Origin: WHSW01 sp963777775
GTDB lineage: Bacteria > Actinomycetota > Thermoleophilia > Solirubrobacterales > 70-9
Direction: 5' to 3'
Length of the DNA stretch: 64,000 nucleotides
Assembly: GCA_963777775.1 (NCBI GenBank)
Contig: CAVZRL010000009.1
Coordinates: 1,054,001-1,118,000, forward strand
Part shown: piece by piece, positions 17,135 to 24,900 of the stretch
How positions within the stretch are numbered: the stretch's first letter is position 1
How the letters are laid out: every line of letters begins with the position of its first letter
Program-made: the position numbers and the translations under genes
Notes under the pieces: model-generated
Database searches by the model: none
Seen by the model: the letters and a program-made list of their open reading frames with translations, nothing else
What the model was told of the DNA's origin: nothing

Positions 17135-17899
17135 CTATTCGAATCTGATCGATTCGACGATCTGTTGGACTTCCTGCTCGAGGTCGTGGCTTGCGCCCTT
17201 GGCTGTCTCGGTTTCGATGAAGAGGCGCATACCGTCCACATCGACGATCCATACCCTGATCGTGTCGCCCACGCCCGTCTTCGGCCACAACGCACCGCCG
17301 TACACGTCTCGCCACCTGTAGAAGAACCCCGGCTCGCAGCCGACCTTCTCGCCAACGGTGAGCGACACGTGCTTCGCGGGGCGCCCGCCCAGGGTGACGT
17401 TCGACGGCCCTGTGAGCAGCTCAGTGCCGGGCGCCGTTGACACTGCGGCCGCGAGATCGGCGGCCGATGAACCAACCGGCGGGCTCAACAGGCGGGCGCA
17501 CGGATCGGCGTAGTCGCCGTCGGGGAAGCTCGTCCAAAAGATGATCGCCTCTGCGCCTTGTGGCCCCGTTTCGGACCTGTTGATCGAGATCGGCCCTCCG
17601 GCGGACTTGTCGGTCGTGATGCTGGAGAACCTTTCCCAGCCAACCGGCACCCTGAAGGAGAACCGAACGCCCTCCTCGGTCACCGCGTGCCTCCCCGCTA
17701 ACAGCTGCCGCCACTCATTGCGCGCCTGCTCGATCCTCTCCTTGCGTACGGGATTGGTCTCAGGCGGCGCGCTGGCCTGGGTCTCGGGCGGCGCGCTGGT
17801 CTCGGCCTCGGACGCTGCGGTGGTCTCATCGTCGGCGCAGGCGGTAGGCCCGAGCGCGCCGAGTGCCAGCAGCGAGAACAGCAGTGCAAGCTTCTTCAT
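17135..17899 (-). CDS. Putative lipoprotein with DPC/W-type extracytoplasmic domain
   Basis: 254 residues. The lipoprotein signal peptide MKKLALLFSLLALGALGP ends in the lipobox TAC (Cys about 21). A Thr/Glu/Pro-rich linker with two ETxASAPPET repeats follows, then a globular domain of about 190 residues (VRFSFRVPVGWERFSS, then YADPCARLLSPPVGSS, then WIVDVDGMRLFIETET). Such domains occur in secreted actinobacterial proteins, but I know of no assigned function. It is a close paralogue of the C-terminal part of the lipoprotein at 18570-19502. A good GGAGGA site precedes the ATG, and a triple 11-bp repeat lies 43 bases upstream. It would act on the outer face of the membrane. Confidence 0.8.
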   Translation of the reverse strand: MKKLALLFSLLALGALGPTACADDETTAASEAETSAPPETQASAPPETNPVRKERIEQARNEWRQLLAGRHAVTEEGVRFSFRVPVGWERFSSITTDKSAGGPISINRSETGPQGAEAIIFWTSFPDGDYADPCARLLSPPVGSSAADLAAAVSTAPGTELLTGPSNVTLGGRPAKHVSLTVGEKVGCEPGFFYRWRDVYGGALWPKTGVGDTIRVWIVDVDGMRLFIETETAKGASHDLEQEVQQIVESIRFE

Positions 17900-17942
17900 C
17901 CGCGTCCTCCTAGGATCGTCGGTCGAATCCGATCATCGACCC

Positions 17943-17975
17943 GGCCCGTTTCAGGTCTGTTTCAGACGAGTAACA
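17943..17975 (-). promoter_or_regulatory. Triple 11-bp direct repeat, SARP-type operator (site A)
   Basis: Read on the minus strand: TGTTACTCGTC, TGAAACAGACC, TGAAACGGGCC, three contiguous 11-bp units. The last TGAAACG heptamer ends 9 bases before GATGAT, a possible -10 for the lipoprotein gene starting at 17899. Phased heptamers just upstream of the -10 are the known design of SARP binding sites. The following leader is nearly identical to that of site B. Confidence 0.7.
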
Positions 17976-18196
17976 GGCCCTTGGCGTCCCCGCGCCGGGG
18001 AGGCCAAGCAGACGAAGTGCTGCCGCACTGCAGGGATAGCGCCTTTGGACGAAGAGCGAAGCAGCCTCAAGTCCCTGCCGGCCCGTTCGTGGATCACCCC
18101 AGCTTGCGCGGGGCTGTATGCCTTTCGCGCCGCTTCCTGGGCAGCGTGCCGTATGGATCCCTTAGGCTGATGGCCGTCGTCCCGTGCGGCGCCCAA
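17976..18196. other. Intergenic stretch without a supported gene
   Basis: Open frames exist on both strands here (for example a minus-strand one ending at 17951), but none has a ribosome binding site, a recognisable domain or a coding-like residue pattern. It may be decayed DNA of the island. Confidence 0.5.
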
Positions 18197-18391
18197 ATGG
18201 CCGTCTACATCCTGAAAGACAAGACGAAGCGATCACGGAAGTACCACACCTCGGCGAAATGCCCGATGGTGAAGGCCTACCCGAACGACTACGAGGCGGT
18301 GACGCGCCCGCCCGCCGGATACACCCGCTGTCAGCGTGCGGGCCCCTGCCGTCCCCGACGAGCGCGAGTCTCTCGGCGTTATATCCCTTAG
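18197..18391 (+). CDS. Hypothetical 64-residue protein with a His/Cys pattern
   Basis: MAVYILKDKTKRSRKYHTSAK is followed by CPMVKAYPNDYEAV and GYTRCQRAGPC, then a basic tail. The order YHxSxxCP ... GYxRCxxxxPC resembles small Ada-like metal-binding tails that hold one zinc through His/Cys. There is no clear ribosome binding site (the sequence before the ATG is GGCGCCCAA), and the frame is open for 72 codons upstream without coding character. It lies between two lipoprotein genes of the opposite strand. It may be a fragment of a larger gene or a real small protein. Confidence 0.4.
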   Translation: MAVYILKDKTKRSRKYHTSAKCPMVKAYPNDYEAVTRPPAGYTRCQRAGPCRPRRARVSRRYIP

Positions 18392-18569
18392 CGCCGCGTA
18401 ACGGACCGGACCCGGCGCGTTGCGACGTGCATTGGCCAGAGTCTTAGTCACAGGCGTTTGCGCCGCGTAACGGTAGGACGGATTTGTCCCAGCGCTGATC
18501 GCTGTTGCCACCGGAGAAGTTGCGCTTGCATGGAAAGCGCAACATCGGGGCGCCATATGGGACGAGCCT

Positions 18570-19502
18570 CTATTCGAACCTGATCGATTCGACGATCTGT
18601 TGGACTTCCTGCTCGAGGCCGAAGCCATAGGCCGTCGCGGCTTCGATGAAGAGGCGCATACCGTCCACATCGACGATCCATACCCTGATCGTGTCGCCAA
18701 CGCCCGTCTTGAGCCAAAACGCACCGCCGTACACGGCTCGCCAGGTGTAAAAGAACCCCGGGTCGCAGCCGACGTCCTCGCGAACGGTGAGCGCCACGTG
18801 CTTTGCGGGGCGCCCGCCCACGGTGACGTTCGAGGGCCCTGTGAGCAGCTCGGTGCCGGGCGCCGTCGACACTGCGGCCGCGAGATCGGAGGCCGATGAA
18901 CCAACCGGCGGGCTCAGCAGACGGGCGCACGGATCGGCGTAGTCGCCGTCGGGGAAGCTCGTCCAAAAAATGATGGCCTCTGCGCCTTGTGGCCCCGTCA
19001 AGGACGTGTTGATCGAGATCGGCCCGGCGGACTTGTCGGTCGAGATGCTGGAGAACCTTTCCCAGCCAGGCACCCTGAAGGAGAACGAAACGCCCTCCTC
19101 GGTCACCGTGTGCCTTGCGCCGAGACGATCCTCGGCGTTTTCGGGATCGACCGCGGCCGCCGCCGCCTCGCTAGCGAAGCGGGCCGTGATCACAATCCTT
19201 GATGACGCCCCCGGTTCCTTCGTGCACACCACATCGCCCTCCCGGCGGGTGCAACTCCAGGAACCCGGAAGCCTGTTGTTGGCAAGGTCGAGGATCACCC
19301 GCCGCGCCCCGTGACACGAAATGTCGCCTTGATTCACCGCGAGTCGATAGCGGGGAACGGGGCAGGACTTGCGTGCGGGATCGGCCTCGGACCCGACGGT
19401 GGTCTCGGCCTCGGACGCTGCGGTGGTCTCATCGTCGGCGCAGGCGGTAGGCCCGAGCGCGCCGAGTGCCAGCAGCGAGAGCAGCAGTGCAAGCTTCTTC
19501 AT
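18570..19502 (-). CDS. Putative lipoprotein: four-Cys module fused to DPC/W-type domain
   Basis: 310 residues from the ATG at 19502 (signal MKKLALLLSLLALGALGP, lipobox Cys about 21). Between the linker and the C-terminal domain shared with the lipoprotein at 17135-17899 is a module of about 65 residues (CPVPRYRLAVNQGDISCHGARR, split here as C...SC..ARR, then WSC and VVCTKEPG, then IVITARF) with four cysteines that probably form two disulfides. The same module is found alone in the lipoproteins at 19499-19864 and 26756-27139. The start overlaps the preceding gene's stop by 4 bases, making it the last gene of a three-gene operon beginning at 20253. Function unknown; extracytoplasmic ligand binding is inference. 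Confidence 0.78.
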   Translation of the reverse strand: MKKLALLLSLLALGALGPTACADDETTAASEAETTVGSEADPARKSCPVPRYRLAVNQGDISCHGARRVILDLANNRLPGSWSCTRREGDVVCTKEPGASSRIVITARFASEAAAAAVDPENAEDRLGARHTVTEEGVSFSFRVPGWERFSSISTDKSAGPISINTSLTGPQGAEAIIFWTSFPDGDYADPCARLLSPPVGSSASDLAAAVSTAPGTELLTGPSNVTVGGRPAKHVALTVREDVGCDPGFFYTWRAVYGGAFWLKTGVGDTIRVWIVDVDGMRLFIEAATAYGFGLEQEVQQIVESIRFE

Positions 19503-19864
19503 CCGCGTCGCCCCTGGGGGAAGCGTGCCTTGATCGTTTTCGTGCACACCACAATGCCCTCCGGTCCGCGGCAACTCCAGGTCGTGTCCCTGCCCCCGAT
19601 GTAGCCGTCGCGGAAGTAATCACTCAACACGCCCCGCGCCACGCGACACGAAAAGTAGCCTTCAACCACCTCGAATCTCCCGTGCCCTCCGGCTTGCCCG
19701 GGGAATACGGCGCTTCCGCAGGCCTTGCTTCCGAACCTGGACACCGAAACGGTGGTCTCGGTCCGGGACGCTGCGTTGGCCTCATCGTCGTCGCCTCCTC
19801 CGCAGGCGGTAAGCCCGAGCGCCCCGAGTGCCAGCAGCGAGAGCAGCAGTGCGAGCTTTCTCAT
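19499..19864 (-). CDS. Small lipoprotein with stand-alone four-Cys module
   Basis: 121 residues: signal MRKLALLLSLLALGALGL and lipobox TAC, an acidic spacer GGGDDDEAN, then the four-Cys module (ACGSAVFPG, then YFSCRVARGVLSDYF, then TWSCRGPEGIVVCTKTIKARF). The last part matches the module in the downstream lipoprotein almost position by position. It overlaps the stop of the upstream gene (19861-19864) and the start of the downstream gene (19499-19502), so translation of the three is coupled. Not known to me as a named family. Confidence 0.75.
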   Translation of the reverse strand: MRKLALLLSLLALGALGLTACGGGDDDEANAASRTETTVSVSRFGSKACGSAVFPGQAGGHGRFEVVEGYFSCRVARGVLSDYFRDGYIGGRDTTWSCRGPEGIVVCTKTIKARFPQGRRG

Positions 19865-20253
19865 CCGCGTCCTCCGAGGATCGCGGTGGCGCTACGCGGT
19901 GTGTGGCTGCGGCTCGGTCGGCGCCCGAGGACGAACCCCGCACCGGCGGCGATCGCGCCGAGCGCGAGCATCGCGGTCGCGCCGATCCCGGCGTCGCCCC
20001 AATCAAAGCCGTCGCTGGTCGCCGGGGCCTTGGGGGGGCCGACATCGGCGACGAACGGGACGGCCTGCGCGCCGTCCCGGCGCAGCACGATGCCGGGGTG
20101 ACCGCCTTCCTGCACGATCCGGGGTGTGGCGCTCGTGGCTTCGCGGTCGACGCTCGCGGCGGCCGGCGCGACCGAGGCGGCAGCTGCCGCGAGCGCACTG
20201 GCGGCGATCGCGAGCACCAGGCCGCGGACGAATCTGTGTGTGTTGCTCCTCAT
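19861..20253 (-). CDS. Small secreted membrane protein (signal peptide plus C-terminal helix)
   Basis: 130 residues: signal peptide (RGLVLAIAASALAAAAASVAPAAAS), a short extracytoplasmic segment of about 55 residues, and one C-terminal transmembrane helix preceded by FDWGDAGIGATAMLALGAI and ending in a basic cytoplasmic tail. The DWGDAGIGA-helix ending recurs in small actinobacterial proteins, as far as I recall, without assigned function. First gene of the operon 20253-18570. Good ribosome binding site AAAGGAG before the ATG, and a triple 11-bp repeat 57-89 bases upstream. Confidence 0.72.
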   Translation of the reverse strand: MRSNTHRFVRGLVLAIAASALAAAAASVAPAAASVDREATSATPRIVQEGGHPGIVLRRDGAQAVPFVADVGPPKAPATSDGFDWGDAGIGATAMLALGAIAAGAGFVLGRRPSRSHTPRSATAILGGRG

Positions 20254-20309
20254 GGTGCGCTCCTTTCATTGGGTGCGGCGCGTGATCTCTTGCCGCGAAG
20301 GTTGCGCTC

Positions 20310-20342
20310 CGGGTGTTTCAGGTCCGTTTCAGACCGGCAACA
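20310..20342 (-). promoter_or_regulatory. Triple 11-bp direct repeat, SARP-type operator (site C)
   Basis: Minus strand: TGTTGCCGGTC, TGAAACGGACC, TGAAACACCCG. It lies between the divergent SARP gene (start 20375) and the lipoprotein operon (start 20253), so it could control the operon and also autoregulate the SARP gene. CAACCT, 9 bases after the last heptamer, is a weak -10 candidate toward the operon. Confidence 0.65.
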
Positions 20343-20374
20343 GCTGTTAGCGTCCCGGCCGGGAGGCCAGCCAG

Positions 20375-21976
20375 ATGGAGTTCCGGATCCTGGGACCGCT
20401 AGAGGTGTGGGACGGGGGCTGCGAGGTTTCCCTCGGTGGGCGCAAGCCGCGTGCGCTTCTAGCCCTCCTCCTCCTTCACGTCAACGAGGTCGTTTCCACT
20501 GACCGGCTGATCGACGAGCTCTGGGGCGAGGACTCGCCCGAGCGAGCGGCCGCCGCACTGCGGGTCAACGTCTCGCGACTTCGCAAGTCGCTTCCGCAGG
20601 ACGTGCTCACGACCAGGTCGCCCGGCTACGAGATCCGGGTCGAGCCCGACGACCTCGACCTCGACCGATTCGAGCGACTGGTGGACGAAGGGAGGGGCTT
20701 GCGCGCCCGCGGCCTGGCGGCCGACGCGTCGGAGCGGCTGCGCGAGGCGCTAGCGCTGTGGAGGGGCCCGGCACTCGCTGAGTTCGCCTACGAGAGCTTC
20801 GCCCAGACGGCGATCGCGCGGCTCGAGGAGATCAGGCTGGCAGCGGTCGAGCTCCGGATCGACGCCGACCTCGCACTCGGGCGCCACGACGAGCTGGTCG
20901 GCGAGCTCGAGGCGCTGGTTGCCGAGCAACCGCTCCGCGAGCGTTTGAGGGGGCATCTGATGACGGCGCTGTACCGGTCGGGGCGGCAGGCCGATGCCCT
21001 TGAGGCCTACAAGGATGCGCGCCGGGCCCTCGTCGGCGAGCTCGGGGTCGTGCCGAGCATTGCGCTCCAGGAGCTGGAACGGGCGATCCTGCGGCAGGAG
21101 CCGGCGTTGGACCTGCCGGCGACGGCGCCCGCGTCCGTCGGCGAGGACGTGGATCGGTCGATTCTCGTCGCAATCACGGACCAGCAGCGCGTCGACGCGC
21201 TGCTCGCGGTGGCCGAGCCGCTTGTGCGAGACCCGCCCCGCGTCATGATCCTGGCCAGGCTGGTGGCGGACGCAGCCGAGCTTCGGTCGGCGTCGGCCGG
21301 GCTCGAGGAGCACCGCTCTGCGCTGCAAGCGCGCGGCGTCGTGGCCAGGGCGGCCTCGTTCACCTCGACGACGCCCGGAGAGGAGCTGGCTCGGCTCGCG
21401 ACCGAGCTCGACGTCGACCTGCTGCTCGCCGACGCCCCCGACGAGCTCCTGGCCGAGGGAGCTCCCGACGAGCGCCTGACGGCCGTGCTCGGGGAGACGC
21501 CCTGCGACGTTGCGCTGCTCGCCGCTCGCGACGTGACGCCCGCGGGCCCCGTCCTCGTCCCCTTCGGGGGGGCCGAGCACGACTGGGCGGCGGTCGAGCT
21601 CGGCGCCTGGCTCGCGCGCGCCGACCATCTCCCGCTGCGGCTCGCGGGTGCGGCCGCGGTGCCGGAGCACGGCAGGCGCGACGCGAGCCGCCTGCTCTCG
21701 CACGGGGCGCTTGCGGTCCAGCGGGTCCTCGGCATCTCGGCCGAGCCGCTGTTGGCTCCGCCCGGCGAGGAGGGCATGCTGGATGCGAGCCGCGACGCCG
21801 GTCTGCTCGTCGTGGGCCTATCGACGAGATGGCACCGGGAGGGCCTCGGTCCGGCTCGCCTCAGGCTGGCCAGGGAGGCGACCCCGCCAACGCTGCTCGT
21901 CCGACGGGGCCTGCGCCCGGGCGGGCTCGCTCCACCGGCCTCGCTGACGCGCTTCACCTGGTCGATTCGCTCCTGA
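20375..21976 (+). CDS. SARP-type transcriptional regulator with C-terminal Usp-like region
   Basis: 533 residues. Residues 1-95 form an OmpR-type winged helix (EFRILGPLEVWDGGCEVSLGG, then KPRALLALLLLHVNEVV, then AAAALRVNVSRLRKSL, then PGYEI), and 96-245 the bacterial transcriptional activation domain (DLDRFERLVDEGRGL, then RLRGHLMTALYRSGRQADAL), the SARP architecture. The part from about 265 to the end (RSILVAITDQQRVDALLAVA, then LVPFGGAEHDWAAVELGAW) looks like two degenerate universal-stress-protein folds, an unusual partner that may sense a nucleotide. GGGAGG precedes the ATG. It is the only DNA-binding protein of the island and the obvious candidate to bind the triple repeats. Convergent with the kinase gene (7 bases). 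Confidence 0.87.
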   Translation: MEFRILGPLEVWDGGCEVSLGGRKPRALLALLLLHVNEVVSTDRLIDELWGEDSPERAAAALRVNVSRLRKSLPQDVLTTRSPGYEIRVEPDDLDLDRFERLVDEGRGLRARGLAADASERLREALALWRGPALAEFAYESFAQTAIARLEEIRLAAVELRIDADLALGRHDELVGELEALVAEQPLRERLRGHLMTALYRSGRQADALEAYKDARRALVGELGVVPSIALQELERAILRQEPALDLPATAPASVGEDVDRSILVAITDQQRVDALLAVAEPLVRDPPRVMILARLVADAAELRSASAGLEEHRSALQARGVVARAASFTSTTPGEELARLATELDVDLLLADAPDELLAEGAPDERLTAVLGETPCDVALLAARDVTPAGPVLVPFGGAEHDWAAVELGAWLARADHLPLRLAGAAAVPEHGRRDASRLLSHGALAVQRVLGISAEPLLAPPGEEGMLDASRDAGLLVVGLSTRWHREGLGPARLRLAREATPPTLLVRRGLRPGGLAPPASLTRFTWSIRS

Positions 21977-21983
21977 GTCGGGC

Positions 21984-24900
21984 TCAGCTCGCGCACGCCG
22001 GCGCAAACGGCCGACCCGGGAGGAACTGCTCCCATTCCTCGAGCGTCAGCGTGCGGTTAGCGAGTCTGCAGGCACGTTGGGCCCATGACTCCGGGTCGAC
22101 GTCGTAGACGGCCCCGTGGCCGTCGCCGTGGGTGAGCAGCAGGCGGCGCCCGTCGGTGGACAGGTCGATCGCCGCCCGGCGCTCGCCGGCCTTCAGCCTC
22201 GGGCCGATCTGGGTGCCCGTAGCGACATCCCACAGCGCCGCGCCCCCCTCGAAGCCGGAAACGGCGAGGGTCGTGCCGTCGGCGCTGAAGTCGATCGTCA
22301 TCGCGCCGGCGCTGCCCTGGTCGAGCTCTCGAATCAGCTCACCGGTATCGACGTCCCAGAGCCGGACCGTCGGGACCAACCCGCCGGTCGCGAGCGTCCC
22401 TCCGTCCGGGCTGAACGCGGCGGAAGCGAAGAACGTGCCGCGATCGACCGGCAGGCCGGCGATCCGCGAGTTCCGCTCAAGGTCCCAGAGCTCGACCTCG
22501 TCAGCGTCGGCGCCCATGAAGGCTACGACCGGCTCTGTCGGGCTGAAGACGACATCGCCCTCGTCGCTGAAGTATCCGCCGAGCGCGGAGCCGGTTGCGA
22601 CGTCGATCAGCTTGATGTCGCCCGCGTAGCTGTTCGTAGCCAGTGTGGTCCCGTCCGGGCTGATGCTCGCGCCCCAGCCTGCCGAGCCAACGGCAATCGG
22701 CCCCCGGCTCTGCGATCGCGACGCCACGTCCCAGAGCGTGGCGTCGCCGTCCAGGGTCACGGCCGCGAGCGTTCGCCCGTCCGGAGTGAAAGCGAGGCCC
22801 TTGACCTCGCCATCGGTCTTCAGCGGCGTACCGGTCTCGGTCAGGTCGCTCGTATCCCAGAGCCCGATCCCGTCCCCCTTGAGGCCGACGGCGAACAGCC
22901 GCCCGTCGGGGCTGAACCTGCCCGGATGGGCCTCATAGCCTGGTTCGACGGCCGCGCCGTCGTCGGTGAACCTGAACTCCCGCCCGAGACCGCGGTCCCC
23001 GCCGAGGTCCCAGGCGATCGCCGTCCCGTCGAAGCTCGCGGTGTAGAGCGTCTCCCCGTCGGGGCTGAAGACGGGCTGCTGGACCGAGGCCGAGTGGCCG
23101 CTGAGCGTTTCGCGAGCAGTCGCGGAGCCCGCATCCCACAGGGTCACGGTTCCGTCGAAGCTCGTCGACACGACCGTCTTGCCGTCGGGACTGAACAGCA
23201 GCTGGTTCGTGCCCGCGGCGCCGGTGCCCGTCGCCTCTCGCACGGCTCCCGTGCGCAGGTCGATCAGCCGGAGGCCCCGGTCGAGACCGATCGCTGCCGT
23301 GCGGCCATCCGGGCTCAGCGCCAGCGCTCGGTAGCCGGGTGGAATCTCGAATGTCTGCGACTTCCGGTGGCCGGCGAGGTCCCACCACGCGAGCTCGCCC
23401 GCTGACGCCGTGACCAGCGCGTCGTCATCGGCCGTGAGCGCGAAGTTGTGGTCGGTCCACCACTGGGAGATGTAGCGCCCGACGAAACCCGGCGGCTTGA
23501 TCGGGGAGCCGATCGGCGTCAGGGTGGCGGCGCTTCGGATCACGATCCGTGCCGAGCCCGCGTCGCCTCCTCCAACGGCCTCGAGAACGGCAAGCCGCCC
23601 GCCGTCCTGCGTGAAAGCGATGCGGCTCGCGCTTCGGCGGCGGCTCGCGCCTCGGCGCCCGATCCGCGCCTCGGCCAGCCGTTCCCGGGTCTGCGCATCG
23701 ACCAGGCGAACGTAGCCCTCACCGCCGATCGCGAGCGTCGCTCCGTCAGGGCTGTACGCGACACTGCCGGCCTCCTCGACACTGTCGCCCCCCGTTCCTC
23801 GCAGCGGCTCGCCGATCCGCTCGAACGTTCGAGCGTCGTAGAGGAGCACGCCTCCCTCGGCGGGTACGGCCAGCGTCCTCCCGTCAGGGCTGACGGCGAT
23901 CCCGGCGCCACCGCCATGCATGATCCCGACCGCGGGACTCGCCCTCAGGAGGTCGGAGAAGAGGTAGCTGCGGGTCTGCGCCGAATCGTCGATCGCGACC
24001 GCCTGGCGGGCGAGCAGGAGCGAACGGTCGAGGTCCTCCTCGACGAGTGCCTGGGCGCCAAGGCGCTGGGCGAGCTGGGCCGTCTCCGCGTCGCGTGCCT
24101 CGCCGCGCTGGATGAGGGCGAATATGCCTCCCGCGAGAGCCACGGCCAGCAGGACCGCGACGCCGGTGAGCAGCGCGCGAAGACGCCGGTTGGTGCGCCG
24201 GGCCCGTTTCGTCTCCTGCTCGGAGACCTCGCGGCTCTCGGTCACGAACTCACGCTCGAGCTCGTTCAGCTCGAGCGCGTGATCGGCGGTCCATTCGAGC
24301 GCAGCGGCGAGGCGCGCGCCGCGGTAGAGCTCGCCCTGATCGCGCCCCTCCGCCTCCCATTCGGTCGCCGCTTGGGTGATGCTGTGGCGAAGTCGGCGCC
24401 CTTCGGCGTCCTGCTCGATCCACTCGCACAGACGCGGCCATTCGCGCAGCAGCGCCTCGTGGGCGACCTCGACCGAGCCCTCGCCGACGATGACGAGGCG
24501 GCTGTCGGCCAGCGTCGCGAGCACGTCGGCCATGTTCTCGTTGCGCTCCAGGTCGAGCTCGGCCAGTGGAGCGCGGCGGCGCACCGCCACCTCGCCCTCG
24601 CCCTCGCCGACCAGGCGCAACATGATCGCCCGCACCAGCGGCTTACTCCTCTCGGGGACGCGAGCGTAGGTGCCCTCGGCCAGCCGCGCGACGGCGCCGT
24701 GAACGCCGCCGGACTCGCGGTAGGCGGCGATGGTGAGCGTGTTGTCCTGCCGCTTCTGCCACAGCTCGAGCAGGGCCGTGGACAGCAACGGCAGCGCTCC
24801 CGGCTCGCCCTCGACGTCGTCGACGAGCGCGTCGGCGAGCTCCGGCTCCACCCGCAGTCCGACCCGGCCGGCGGGCAGCTCGACGACCCGCCGCAACTCC

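Noticed and set aside
17951..18196. A minus-strand open frame of 81 codons upstream of the first lipoprotein gene
   Set aside because: It overlaps the operator (site A) and has no ribosome binding site or family resemblance.
18391..18473. Direct repeat GCGCCGCGTAACGG at 18391-18404 and 18460-18473
   Set aside because: Two 14-bp copies without inverted termini, a flanking duplication or a transposase; too little to call an insertion sequence or operator.
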